DNA of 64,000 nt, taken from Zingiber officinale (Eukaryota; Streptophyta; Magnoliopsida; Zingiberales; Zingiberaceae). The number at the start of each line of letters is the position of its first letter. Position 1 is the stretch's first letter. The position numbers were made by a program, and so were the translations under genes. Of the stretch, positions 20,909 to 32,585 are shown in pieces. Under the pieces are notes generated by a model that worked only from the letters and a program-made list of their open reading frames with translations, ran no database searches and was not told the DNA's origin. The stretch is from the NCBI RefSeq assembly GCF_018446385.1, contig NC_055987.1:7277705-7341704 (forward strand), given 5' to 3'.

Positions 20909-21946
20909 TGTTGGAGCAATCCCAATGGTTCGTGGGACCATGTGTTTTGGTGTTTGGGCAAAGGGTTTAAGTTAAGTTTACCCTTGTTATTTGATATGTG
21001 TACTTGAGTTGTGCAGGACTGCAGGTGACACATGTGACTCAGGTTGACGGCTTCGGGTCCGGTGAAGGATGGAGCATCCGAGGGACCGTGGACAAGGCAG
21101 CGAGGACAAGGGCCGAGGGAAGCAACTTCGAGGCATACGCGAAGGATGACATTGGGGACGAGCTGCGGGCTTGGATGCATCCGAGGGACGAGAGCCAAAG
21201 GAAGTAAACTTGAAGGCAAGAGGTCAAGGCTGCAAAAGAAGAGTCAAGTGAGTCGTGAGGGTACGAGTGCATGAGAGATTGTACTCGGAGTAAAATCCTA
21301 GTTTTAGGGTTTACTGTAGCGGCGATGTAGCAGTTACTGTAGCGTACTGTAGTAGTTACTGTAGCGCACTGTAGCAGTCGACTGGTAATGGATCAGTCGA
21401 CTAATGCACTGTAGCAGAGAGCCGTTGAGAGAGCCGTTAGGCTGGCACCAGTCGACTGGTCCATGCTGTCGACTGGTGCATGGACCAGTCGACTGGTAAC
21501 GGGCAAATCAGGTTCTGATTTGTTCCAAGCTCTATAAGAAGGAGCTTGGTATGGCCGGCCAAGGCGACGAAATTAGACTTGGTTAAAGCCTAATTAGTAG
21601 TCACTAAGTGCTCAAAGGTTTCCTTGTGTCCAAGTGTTTTTGGTGAGTGTTGTGGTGAGGTTTCTCCACCCACAAGGAGGTTGAGCTAGCCGGAGTTTGC
21701 CGGGGACTAATCCACTGACGGATTGAGGGATCGTCCACCTTACGGACACGCTGTGGAGTAGGAGCAAGTTATCTCCGAACCACGTAAACGAACGTGTTAG
21801 CGGTTTGCATTTCCATTCTTGTATTTGGTATTTAGCTTTCTATTTGTGTTTGTTTGTATTCCGCTGCGCTAACATCATAGGAAGCAAGGATTTGGGGGCG
21901 CCGTCTATCCAACCCCCCTTCAAGCCGGCCGCAAGATCCTCCAACA
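20909..21946 (+). repeat. 3' LTR of element E
   Basis: Preceded by the polypurine tract AAAGGGGGAGAT (20897-20908). Colinear with 14399-15419 with scattered, mostly transition differences and one extra palindrome unit near 21460. Ends CCAACA, then TSD GAAAA. Confidence 0.9.
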
Positions 21947-22510
21947 GAAAAGATGAAGAAGCCATTGGAGGCACCCTCAACATTGAAGACGCCCTCAACA
22001 GCATTGAGGGCACCCTCAACATTGAAGGCGCCCTCAATGCTGTTGAGGGCGCCCTCAATGCTGTTGAGGGCGCCCTCAATCTGGTCAATCTGGCCGTTTG
22101 CGAGCGGATAAAGTTTTATCCGGTTATCCCCTTGGAGGCGCCTTCAACCCCATTGGAGGCGCCCTCAAGACTCGAGATAGAATTTCTATGAGCTATATAA
22201 AGGCCCCTGGAGCTAGGAATTATTCATTCAACTCTTGTACTAATTTCCTAGCAACTCTTGAGCTCTTTTAGTGTGTAAAAGGCTTTTCCACCTTCAGAGA
22301 AGGAGATTCATAGTGCGCTGTTCAACCACCTTAGATTAACAACCATTTATGTTGTAACCAAGTCAAACTGCTGAATCTTTTCTCGTACTATTTATTTCTG
22401 TTATTTTGTTTTATTATTGTTGCTATTTTTTGAGTTGAAAGCACGAGGAGGGTATTTTCTTTTTGCAGACACTTCACTCCTTCCCTCTTGCCGGCCTCGC
22501 TGCACCAACA

Positions 22511-23908
22511 AACTATTGGTCTAAAATGGATCTTTAAAATCGAATACAACGAAGATGGGTCAATCCAAAAACACAAAGCTAGACTCATCGTAAAAGGATA
22601 TTCTCAACAACCAGGAATCGACTTCACAGAAACATTTGCTCCAGTCGCAAGGTAGAAACAATTCGGACGACTTTAGCCTTAGCAGCTCATTTGGAAGTAA
22701 ATATTTTCCAACTTGATGTAAAATCAACATTCTTGAATGGTGAAATTCAAGAGGAAGTATATGTTGAACAACTGAGGGTTTTGAGATCAAAAAGAAAGAA
22801 GCCAAAGTTTTTCGACTTAAGAAGGCATTATATGGGTTACGACAAGCACCCCCGAGCATGGAATAGTAAAATTAACAATTACTTCATTAAAAATGGCTTT
22901 GATCGAAGCGCAAGTGAATCATCACTCTATGTGAAGACAATTAAATATGACTTCTTGGTCCTATGCCTTTATGTCGATGATCTCATTTACTTTGGAACCA
23001 ATAAAGCTATAGTGGAAGAATTCAAAAATAAAATGATGAAAGATTTTGAAATGACAGACTTGGGGCTTATGAAATATTTGCTTGGAATTCAAGTCAAGCA
23101 AAAACCTAGAAACATTTTTCTATATCAAGAAAGGTATATTGAGGATCTTCTCAAAAAAATTAATATGAGTCAATGCAAGCCGGTCTCTACTCCTATGGCG
23201 TTAAATGAAAATTTTCAAATTAATGATGATAGTGAAAAGGTTGATTCCACTCTCTACAAGAAATTAATTGGTTCCTTGATATATCTCAATACAAGGCCGG
23301 ATATCACACATTCAGTAAGTTTGCTATCTAGATTTTTAAATGAACCAAGCAAAGTTCATTTGACAGCAGCAAAAAAGATCTTAAGATACCTTAAAGGCAC
23401 AAAGAGTCATGGCATTGAGTTCAAAAAAGAAAACAACTACAAGCTTATTGGATACACAGATAGTGATTGGGCAGGATCAATTGATGATCGGAAAAGTACT
23501 TCTGGATATATTTTTTGTCTAGGATTAAATGTGATATCTTGGAGTTCAAAGAAGCAACAATCTGTAGCATTATCTTCAGCAGAAGCAGAATATATAGCTA
23601 CGACAGATGCAGCTTGTGACGCTGTTTGGATCAGAAAATTTTTGAAAGATTTAAAATTCAAGCAAGATGAACCAACAATAATTCATTGTGATAACATGTC
23701 AGTAATTGCAATGACAAAGAATCTAGTCTTCCATGCAAGATCTAAGCATATTGAACTGTGACATTACTTTATTAGAGATTTAGTTAATGAAGGAGAAATA
23801 TGTATGGAGTTTATCAAAACATATGATCAACCGGCAGACATCATGACCAAAGCTGTTACAATTGATAAGTTTAGCAAATTCAAGAAGCAACTCAAGATTA
23901 CATATTAA
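22511..23908 (+). pseudogene. Copia F reverse transcriptase and RNase H, broken
   Basis: Resumes the RT cut at 14034: [20 protein letters not shown], then [10 protein letters not shown] near 22630. An indel or stop at about 22655 separates this from the long frame 22691-23761. RT motifs QLDVKSTFLNG and the catalytic LYVDDLIYFG (22968-22997) are present. RNase H follows with YTDSDWAGS and SSAEAEYIA. A TGA at 23759-23761 interrupts the normal ending, which then continues in the same frame (PADIMTKA) to TAA at 23906-23908. The polypurine tract AGAGGGG precedes the 3' LTR. Confidence 0.88.
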
Positions 23909-23918
23909 GAGGGGATAT

Positions 23919-24222
23919 TGAATAGTATTAATTGGTAATCTTTGGAAATCTGGATTTACATGGTCAAGCTATGGGAAATAGAAGAACTATAATTGCATGG
24001 TCAAACTGTGGGAAAAGAAGATCTCTTTGGTAATTTACCAAGAGTTAATATAGTTGACTAGCTTTAATGTTAATGTATCATGTTCCATTCTGCATTATAA
24101 ATTCAAACATGACAAGCACTTGAGAAAAGAGTGAGCAAGAGAGAAATCGAGTGTGCTGTAGCAACTCCCATTTCAATAGAAAATCTCTTTTCCTCCAAAT
24201 TTCTACGCTTTCGCACCCAACA
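23919..24222 (+). repeat. 3' LTR of element F
   Basis: 304 bp, starting TGAATAGT and ending CCCAACA. It serves as the empty-site reference for the MITE in the 5' LTR. Confidence 0.88.
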
Positions 24223-24259
24223 ACTACATCTCCATAGATCTATTATATAGTTTGTTACA

Positions 24260-24775
24260 GTTCTTTCAGCATTTTCATAGATTGATTGATGATCGTCGCT
24301 ATGAAGAATTGAAATTGCAGACTTAAGTACAAATAATAGTTTGTTACAGTGCTTTCATTTTCAGTTGAAATTATTAAACATGCAGTGAATGTTTATACAC
24401 ATGAAGTTATTTCAGGAAGAGTTGAGGAAGGCATATGATGCAAGATTAGACATTGTTTCAGAATCTGCAATCATATTGGAGTATAAGATCACATCTTTTG
24501 AAAAGTCATTCCAACACATAGTAAGATATGATTCTTCAGCTTTAACTTTGGAGGAATTTTATGTTCACATATTCTTAAGGTGTTCAGTTTTAAAAATATT
24601 ACAAGAATTCCTCAGTTTTGTATTCTAAAGAGATGAACAAAGATGGCAAAAAAGGGTGTAGTTGAAGTTTCTTCACAACATTCAGAGAAAAACATGAAGG
24701 AAGATGATGAAAAGATATTGATTGGCGAGCGCTATAAAGATTTATGTCGATTGCATAATCAATTAGGCTTTCTTT
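24260..24775 (+). pseudogene. FAR1-related (FRS/MULE-domain) fragment, second half
   Basis: Reads QHFHRLIDDRRYEELK near 24267, then in another frame FQEELRKAYDARLDIVSESA and SFEKSFQHIVRYDSS (24410-24540). A further downstream piece (KEDDEKILIGERYKDLCRL) lies at about 24695-24755. The order matches the region after the MULE domain and into the SWIM-type zinc finger of FAR1-related proteins. The zinc-finger cysteines are mostly lost. Together with 12402-12578 it forms one interrupted pseudogene. Confidence 0.78.
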
Positions 24776-25050
24776 TTCATTAAATTTTTTATTTGCAAGT
24801 CAAATGTTTGTGTTCATCACTATGAAAATAAATTAACATCATATCATTACTAATACACAAAATAACGATAAAAGATATAAATCATATATAATTGATATAA
24901 AAACGAATCACATTAAATTCATTATACTATAGATAGATAAATAAATAAGCTCATGTCTTGTTGTAATTTCCTAGCTTCCCGTTTGCATTAACTAGTCTAA
25001 AAGTAACTAGTTAAAAGTATAGTGATAGGAAAATTGACGTGTATACTCTA
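24776..25050. other. AT-rich spacer
   Basis: No gene or element end recognised. The duplicated UGT block begins at about 25051. Confidence 0.5.
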
Positions 25051-25795
25051 AAAGTGACTCAGTTAAAAGTATGAAATTATTATTAATTTTTTTTTTTTCA
25101 AAAGGAAGCTCATTCAATATTTTAACTAAAAGGCAACGTATTAATAACAGTTTGCTTATATGGAAATAGAGGAAATATAGTAATTTTAAATTATCAATAT
25201 GTCTATTAAAATAAGTAGATGAAGAAAGGGAAAGGATTGAATTCCTTTCAATTTTGCTAAACTTTAATAAAAGTAACGTTGGAAAACTTCCAATTTTATT
25301 TCCTTTTTGTATCTAGACGTAGTAAAGAATTCAATTTTATATTAATATTTGGTTTGCATTTGCTCAAAATGTTAAAAAAAAAAAAATTTGATCAAAATTT
25401 ACATGATTTCGTTAGCTATATAAAAATATAAAATTACTTTAATAAATTAATTTGGAAATTTTTAGTTTGTTTTATTCTTCCGATATGAAATTACATTTAA
25501 GGAAATCAATCGATTAAGAATTAAAATGGGTGATTTAAAAAACATTAGAATTGATTAAAATATATAATCATAATGAAAAAATGGTATTTAGTAATAAATT
25601 CATTATTACGGATCCAACGTAGATTTTTTATTTTCGAACGGCCGGTGTAGATCAATTATTCAAACCCGGATTTCAAATCGAACCGGACCGAGCACCGGTT
25701 CAGGTTCAACCACAATTTCGTAGTTCACAGCTATAAAAGACGCAATTTCAATGGAAACAGAGCAGTGATTTCACCGAATACCTTCGAGACTAGCG
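25051..25795 (+). promoter_or_regulatory. Duplicated UGT promoter
   Basis: Matches 9679-10428, including the TATA box TATAAAAG at 25732-25739 and the leader up to the ATG. A transcript could still start here and would read into the hAT element. Confidence 0.75.
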
Positions 25796-26877
25796 ATGGG
25801 TTCCGTCGCCGACGCCGCCGCCGATCGGAGGCCACTCCGTCTCTTCATTCCCTACTTTGCCTCAAGCCACCTGATCCCTTTGGTCGACATTGCCCGCTTC
25901 CTTGCTGCCCGCGGAGTCGATTCCACCAGGCCCGACTCAAGGCATAGGCCATTGGCCTATACCTAGGGCCCCAATTTTATTGGGGCCCATTAATTAATTA
26001 ATTAAAGATATTAAAAAAAATTAAATTAACATAATTAATATTAATTAATTATAAATGTCTTGCTAATTCATTAATGACACTTGTCAATTAATTCATTATC
26101 GATTCCACTTCCTATTTATACCTTGTACTTATCTTTATTTCCTCATTAATTGTCTACAATAATTTCATATGACATTTTATTCTGCCTTAAATATAATTCA
26201 TTTTTAAATTGACATATTTCTTTCTTTTTTTATTATTACTCCGATTTCCATTTTATTTTGCAATTAGTAATACTATTCTTATAAATCCTAATGAATTCTT
26301 TTCTCCTCGATATTTCTTAAAAATCCTAATAGTTCTCTCATCAGTGCATTACTGCATTGCACCTTTTTCTTTTTTATCAGCGATTTTGCATGTTTCTTCT
26401 TCCTCACCGATGATACTCGCAGAGAACGTCCTTCTCTTCCTTTGCCGATAATATTTCTTCCTCGCTCTTTCTTTTTATTTTTCGATAATAATATGAATTA
26501 AAGATTTTTTTATCATAAAATACAAAATAAAATGCATTTGCAAAAATAAATTTTTTAAAATTAAAATTAATAAAGTCTATTTGACATTCTAACTAAAAAG
26601 ATTAAATAATTTAATAATTTTATTAATAAAAAATAAAATTAATATCAAAATATTCGAAAACTAAATTTTATATCAAAAATTAGTTTTTAAAAAAATAATA
26701 TTTAATTCTTTTTAATAACTAATTTTAAAAATTATTATTTTCGGTCCCAAATCTAAATGAAAAATGTTAAAAAAAATTAAAAATATATTAAAAAAATTTG
26801 TTTTTAAAATTTTTTTTGCCTAGGGCCTCAAGGAATCTTGAGACGGCCCTGGATTCCACCATCCTAGCCACCCCCTT
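25796..26877 (+). pseudogene. Second UGT copy, 5' end only, interrupted by a hAT element
   Basis: Codons 1-44 match UGT 10429: MGSVADAAADRRPLRL, then FIPYFASSHLIPLVD and ARFLAARGVDST. There are small changes: an indel of two codons near residue 8, loss of one F, G to S before the catalytic histidine, and V to L after it. The hAT element occupies 25927-26851 with its TSD. The UGT sequence resumes for only 18 more bases (CATCCTAGCCACCCCCT). Copia A starts at 26879. The rest of the coding sequence (equivalent to about 10588-12000) is missing from the window, and the 3' flank reappears at 53582. Confidence 0.9.
25927..26851. mobile_element. Non-autonomous hAT-type DNA transposon (925 bp)
   Basis: Terminal inverted repeats CAGGCCCGACTCAAG and CAGGGCCGTCTCAAG (13 of 15 identical) are flanked by a perfect 8-bp TSD GATTCCAC (25919-25926 and 26852-26859). 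Both are hallmarks of hAT elements. The interior is AT-rich with no transposase; the 80-codon frame at 26209 has no hAT domain. Subterminal palindromes such as GGGCCCCAAT/ATTGGGGCCC lie at 25960-25988. Confidence 0.93.
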
Positions 26878-26878
26878 C

Positions 26879-29278
26879 TGTTGGAGTGTATACGAAAAGC
26901 CTAAGCTTTGTAAACATTCATTATGAATAAAGTATCACATTTGGTCAAATTGTCTACATTTGTAGTTGTTCAATTAATTTATATTGTAGATAACATAGCA
27001 TGTGGTGTCATATGCAGAAGATAATGTTATCAGTACCTTATAAATTATAAACAGTAGCTCACGACCAAAATGGAAAGGAACAAACCATTAGAAGGTCGTA
27101 GTATAATTAGGTATCAGTTTATCTTGACTGTATAATTACACTAGTACACTTAGAGTGTATTGAGTAGGACCATTTGAGGTCGTTTCTTTTATACTGATTT
27201 TATAAAGAAACAAAGACCTCGGTTATTATGGAAGTGTGTGCTCTTAATCCTAATATAATAACAAGCACATATATTTGATATTTATTTCTTTAATTTATCA
27301 ATGGGTGAGATTTAGTTCGATGAATCAATAAGCCCGATAAGTTGGGAAATGATATCACTTATAGTGTGTTGTTGATTATAGAAGGAAACTGTGTCCTAGA
27401 GATACTAGGTTGAGAATGTCCCCAAGAGGAGCTCATAAGGATTGTCATGTTAAACCCTGCAGGTGGACTTAGTCCGACATGACGATAAGGTTGAGTGGTA
27501 CTACTCTTGGACTAAGATATTAATTAACTGAGTTGTCAGTAACTCACTTAATTAGTGGACATTCGATATCTTAAACACAGGGAGACTAACACACTCATAA
27601 TAAGGAGCCCAAAAATGTAATTTGGGATTGGTGCGGTAGTTCAATGATAGTTCTCTAGTGGAATGAATTATCATTGATAAAATTAAGTTGTGTGTTCGGG
27701 GCGAACACGGGATGCTTAATTTTATCGGGAGACCAAAACCAATTCCTCCTCTCGGTCCCTATCGTAGTCTCTTAGTTATAGAGTTCTATACCCACCTATA
27801 CCCACCTTTTATACCCACCCAATAGGGGCCGGCCAAGCTATCTTGGGAACAAGCTAGGGCCGGCCTAGGTATGAATTTGGGTGGCCGACCCTAGCTTGAA
27901 CCCAAGCTAGTAGGGCCGCCCAAATTAAATTAAAAAAGAAATTTAATTTTAATTTTTATTATTATGTGGAAGATATAATTTAAAGAGAATTAAAATTAAA
28001 ATATCTCTCTTGTAAAAGATCTACAAAAGATTAAAGAAAGAGATTAGATCTCTTTCCTTATTTGTAGATTGGAGAGATGTTTTATTTTTTCTTTAAAAAT
28101 TATTCACATGTTGATAAAATTAAAATTATAGAAATTTCCTTTTATCAACCATGAAGAGATTTTAAAGAGAAATTTTATTTTTTAAAATTTCCGGAAACAA
28201 ATTAGGAAGTTTTAATTGTTGATTAAAACTTGTCTAATTTTTTCCTTCATTGATGTGGTCGGCCATTGGTTTATTTGGGAAATTTTATTTTATTTTTCTC
28301 AAATTAAATCATGTCAAGGAAATTGAGGAAATTTTATTGTAATTAAATTTCCTAATTTGCCTAGGCCAAGGAATATAAAAGAAGGGGTGAGGGTGTCTTC
28401 ATGAGATACAACCTCTATTATTTTCTCTCCCTCTTTTGTTCCTTGGTGTGGCCGGCCATCCTCTCCCTCTCTTCCTCTTGTGGTGGCCGAACCTCTCTCC
28501 CTTCCTTGGAGCTCTTGTGGTGACCGGATACTACTTGGAGAAGAAGAAGAAGAAGGAGAGGAAGCTAGCATCTCTTGGAGCTTGGTTAGTATTTTGGTTT
28601 TCTTCTTTGGTGAAGTTCTTCCTTTGTGGCCGAACCTTGCTTGGAGGAGAAGAAGGTGGTTGGTGGTTTCTCATCTCGGTAGATCGTTACCCACACAACG
28701 TCCGAGGTTAGAAGAGGAATACGGTAGAAGATCAAGAGGTTTTTCTACAAGGTATAACTAGTAATTTTTATTTCCGCATCATGCTAGTTATTTATGGAAA
28801 TAATACCAAATACAAGAGGCTTACGTTCTAGAATTTCGAATATGTTTTTTCGATGTTGTGTTCTTTTGTTTTTTCTTTTCCTTGTGATTTGATTGTTCTC
28901 TTTGGTTAACCTAAAGTTATTTTAGGAAATTAAATATTAGCTTTCTATAAAAGGTTTTGTCTAGTCGGTGGTGGTTGCTCCCATATCCAAGAAGGTCATG
29001 TGCCTCGCCACGTCAGTACTGGGAACCAATTATGGAAATTAATATTTAATGGAATTAATAACTTAAGGAGACTTGGGTCGAACGTGTTAAGTTCCGCAGG
29101 AGATCCAAGTCAAAACCTAAAAGAACAAATAGATTAAGTTTTGGATCAAACGTGTTAAGTTCCGCAAGCGATCCAAAATTTAATTTAAAAGAACACATGG
29201 TAGCTAGGAAAAGGTTCAGACCTTTGTACAAAATTTTTGTACAGTGGAACCTATAGGTTTTCCGAGTAGCAACCAACA
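26879..29278 (+). repeat. 5' LTR of element A
   Basis: 2400 bp from TGTTGGAGTG to AACCAACA. A TATA box TATAAAAG lies at about 28374-28381. GGCCGGCC/AAGCTTGG-type palindromes lie near 27830-27915. The ends and most of the length match solo LTR H in reverse. Open frames at 28314-28761 are not supported as genes. Confidence 0.9.
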
Positions 29279-29280
29279 AT

Positions 29281-29292
29281 TGGTATCAGAGC
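29281..29292 (+). promoter_or_regulatory. Primer binding site of element A
   Basis: TGGTATCAGAGC two bases after the LTR end, complementary to initiator Met-tRNA. About 1.1 kb of untranslated leader follows (29293-30393) with no recognised feature. Confidence 0.9.
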
Positions 29293-30393
29293 TAGGTTTT
29301 GCCTCTGTGTATTTGGTATTTAGTTTAATTATGCACATGACATACATAATTTAGGCAGGTTAATAGTAGGATGTGCTAACTTTGTGGATGCAGGATCCAA
29401 CTATTATGGCTTTTAGTTATTATGTGTGTGATTGGACCCTTGGACATGTCAAGGGCATTTAAATGTGTGTGCATGATTGTATTCAAATACAGCAGGAGCT
29501 GTATTTAGTTTTATTAGGATTTTATTTTTTATCTAGATACATGTACATTCCTTTTATGGAATATAGGATCAAAATGTAAAATTCTATTTATGTCGCAGAT
29601 CGAATCTTGCAAAGTGTGGAACCTTCTAAGGACCAGAGGCGCAGCGGAACAAGTAGCAAGATGGATGCGACAGCTAGACCCGGTGGCGGTGGTCAAATAT
29701 GGCAGCAGCTTGGGATGACAACACACGGAGGACAACTAGAGATAAAAGTCATAATAGTTGAAAATTAGTTTCTCTATTGCTTTTATATTATGCTGTGTGT
29801 GCATGTTAGTTTACAAGTAAAGTAGGCTAGCATAGTTAAAATTCCTCATTTATAAATAACTAAGTGGGAGAGGGATTTTTAAATAAATCCCATGGTCTCC
29901 ATTACTGGTTTGTAAGTAATGCAAACAAGCTTGCGCGTTGGCTCTGAGTGCCTTCCTCCATAACGGATGAGCTTGTTTGCGGATCACTAGAACAGACTTC
30001 CATTTTTGGATGACTATAGGAAGTTAATTAAGAGCGTGTGATCTTCCCCAACGGAAGGGGCATAATCTTATTAATGGACTTAGTGTCAAGTAATGGTATA
30101 CACTTAAACACATCTAATAGTATCCTCCCCAACGGAGTCACTGCTATTATTTGTGTGACCAAATGATACCAACTATTAATTTTATTTGTCAAAAAGTTAG
30201 GTTGACAAGATAATAAAATTAATGGGTTAAAACCCTCCTTTTACAAATGTTGATTATGTATACGTCCACACTAACGTGGCATACAAAATTCACGGTGTTA
30301 TGAGGTGTTGGTTAATTTAAAATAGTATTGTTTGAGGAATCAATATTATTCTAAATTTAGAGTTCTGACCAAAAGTTATTTGTGATTCTTAGG

Positions 30394-31465
30394 ATGTCTT
30401 TCAACCCACTGTCCATCATACTTCAATAGAATAGACTTACTGGACCAAACTACATAGATTGGAAAAGAAACCTGGACATTGTTCTTACTGCTGAAAGCTA
30501 TAAATATGTACTGACTGAGCAATGCCCTGATGCACCTACTGGTGAATCTACCCAAGAGGAGATTGAATATCATAGGAAATGGGTAAGCAGATGAGATGGC
30601 GGTGTTACATTTTGGCTTCAATGTCAAATGTATTGTAACATCGAGATCAAGATTTACCTAACGACTATGATATTATGAACAATCTCAAAGAACTTTTGGT
30701 CATCGGGATAGGGCTTCTAGGTAAGAAGCCATGAGAAAGATAATGACACCACCATGCAAGAGGGTACTCCTGTAAGGATCATATCCTAAAGATGATGGCT
30801 TATCCGAACGAGATAGAGATCCTTGGAGGAGAAATTGATGGGAAACCCGGATCGATATGATCCTCAACGCTACCTAGAAGTTTTGAGCGGTTTCCTTTGA
30901 ACTATAATATGAATAAGAGGGTTTATTCATTAGCGGAACTTTTGATCAAGCAGCAGAAAGATTATTTCGTCACAATGCTCAAATTCACTATGTTGAAAAT
31001 GGTTCTACTTCTAAACCGAAAGGAAAGAAGAAGAAGAAACAAGGTTCGAAAGAAAGTGAATAAATCTCAGTCTGAGTTTAAAGTGGAATGAAGAAGCAAG
31101 GACAAGTGCTTCATCCGTAAGCGAGGACATTGGAAGCGGATGTCCTCGTAAGAACCAAAACAAAGGTATATCTCATACTCTAGTTGTTGAAACATGTTTA
31201 GCGGTGTTATCTACCAGCACCTGGTGTGTAGATACGGGAGCCACTGATCATGTCTGCAATTCCTTGCAGGGGTTCCAGGAAACCCGACGACTATCTGAAG
31301 GAGAAATTACCGTCTACATAGGCAATGCTACTAAGGTGGCAGCTGTTGCAGTGGGAGACGTCTACTTATCTTTTAGTAGAAATAGAAATTTGATTTTAAG
31401 AAATTGTCTTTATGTACCCAGTTTTAGAAAGAATTTAATTTCAGTTTCTAAACTGTTTTTAGATG
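30394..31465 (+). pseudogene. Copia A gag and protease, broken
   Basis: The gag ATG is at 30394 (MSFNPLSIIL). A TAG follows after 11 codons, then NRLTGPNYIDWKRNLDIVLT in the same frame, and another stop at about 30591. A damaged zinc knuckle (KCFIRKRGHWKRM) lies at about 31098-31140, missing its second and last cysteines. The protease is cleaner: WCVDTGATDHVCN at about 31222-31260 has the catalytic aspartate, followed by LRNCLYVPSFRKNLISVSKL. The frame is cut at 31465 by gypsy C and resumes at 42569. Confidence 0.85.
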
Positions 31466-32182
31466 TGATCTTCCAAACAAGAGTCATTGAGGGTGACTCT
31501 CTGTTTTGGTCCAGTGCTCCAGCGAACCTGCAACAAAACCGAGCCGGGAGGGGTGTCCCGGCGACGGTCCTCCGACGCTCAAGTCAGGCGAGGAATGACA
31601 AAAAGGTGGCCTCAAGATGAAGACGTGCATACCTCCGGTGAAGAAATTGAGGCCTTATATAGACCCCTCGAAGAAGCCTGGGCGCGCCAATCAAAGCAAT
31701 CACCTGCATTTGACCATGCCCAGGCATGGGTCTGTCAGAAGGGTCATGCCCAGATATGGATCCGTCAGAAAAGGCGTCCCTGAGGCCATACTGCTACTGT
31801 ATCAACCTTTCCATGATGTGACGGCAAGATCCTCCATCGTGCGATCTTGTGTACGGCCTAATCATCAAACATGCTTCTACCGATATCCCATATCCCGAGC
31901 CGAGCGCATAGGCCGCTCGGCCACCTTTTTGTCCCCTCGCCCTTATTTTGTCCGGGCGGGTTGCCCGCTCGGCTCTTTGGCCCCTGCCGTTTGGGCTCCC
32001 GGTCGGCCCTTCGATCCTCCTGCCTTGGCGTCGGACACCCAACCCCATGGATGGGTTATCTCTAACTCCGCTCGGACCAACCCGGCTGATCGGCTCGGCC
32101 ATTAACCGCTTAGTCAGCCCTTCATCGGTTCTCAAGCTAAGACCCTTCAGGAAGTGGGTCCCCCATTCTTACTGCCGGATCA
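31466..32182 (-). repeat. 3' LTR of gypsy C
   Basis: 717 bp. On the minus strand it starts TGATCCGGCAGTAAG and is preceded by a polypurine stretch GAAGGGAAGGCAAG (32183-32196). The minus-strand TATA is in 'tatatag' at about 31658-31664. Differs from the 5' LTR by small indels. Confidence 0.9.
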
Positions 32183-32585
32183 CTTGCCTTCCCTTCAAGT
32201 CTAGTCGAAGGAGGCAGTGAGTCCGACTGACTGGACTATATGTGTCCGAGCGGGCGGTCGCCGCTTCCATAATCTTCCTTTTAGCCGTTCGGCCCTTATG
32301 CCGGATTCAGCCGCTCGGCACTTCGTTTCGGATGCCTTGTTGTTCAACGTGGACGTTTGCTTGCTTAAATCTTCTCGAAAATCGCACAAATCCTTCCCAT
32401 TAAGTCGCAGCATGCGCGGTATGACGCGCATTAATTGCGCCTAGTGGCAAGGCGCCACGTGGCTCTTCTCACGTGGCGGCGATGCTTAGTACGATGGGAC
32501 GCGATTGCTTTGAAATAGACGGTCGGATGAGGGCCTCGTCTTTCGTGACCTGCATCTGACGGCGGAGGCCAACCAACCTCGGCAG

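Larger units (their letters stand above)
14399..21946 (+). mobile_element. Element E: gag-only (TR-GAG) Sirevirus-like LTR retrotransposon
   Basis: Two LTRs (14399-15419 and 20909-21946) flank a PBS, a gag frame and a non-coding tail with several polypurine tracts. The TSD is GAAAA (14394-14398 and 21947-21951). There is no protease, integrase, RT or RNase H, and none is split out by the nested LTR H, so it depends on proteins from a relative. The LTRs look about 97% alike in the stretch I compared by eye, so insertion is fairly young. PBS TGGTATCAGAG (15422-15432) matches initiator Met-tRNA. Confidence 0.92.
14035..22510 (+). mobile_element. Solo LTR G (about 923 bp), split by element E
   Basis: Begins TGTTGGACCCCG and ends GCTGCACCAACA, flanked by a perfect 5-bp TSD AACTA (14030-14034 and 22511-22515) inside the RT of F. 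Removing E and its TSD leaves about 923 bp with no PBS, gag or pol, so it is a solo LTR left by LTR-LTR recombination. A TATA box, TATATAA, is at 22194-22200. Directly upstream (about 21960-22170) is an array of the palindrome ATTGAGGGCGCCCTCAAT and variants. Confidence 0.9.
12579..24222 (+). mobile_element. Ty1/copia element F, internally deleted, host of nested insertions
   Basis: LTRs starting TGAATAGTATTAATTGG occur at 12579 and 23919. The 3' LTR ends CCCAACA at 24222. Flanks are AATAC (12574-12578) and ACTAC (24223-24227), a TSD with one mismatch. It split the FRS pseudogene. Gag, protease, PBS and the end of the 5' LTR are missing: the 5' LTR is joined near 13046 to mid-integrase. The pol region is interrupted by solo LTR G (14035-22510). 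Confidence 0.9.

Noticed and set aside
20998-21274. ORFs of 69-77 codons repeated in both LTRs of E (also 14488-14764)
   Set aside because: Duplicated because the LTRs are duplicated; they lie in U3 before the TATA box and show no domain.
26209-26451. 80-codon ORF in the hAT element as a transposase remnant
   Set aside because: Hydrophobic low-complexity translation of AT-rich DNA; no hAT dimerisation or catalytic motif.
29281-29292. TGGTATCAGAGC as part of a tRNA gene
   Set aside because: It sits just after LTR ends (also at 15422 and 62130). It is a primer binding site; no tRNA cloverleaf is present.
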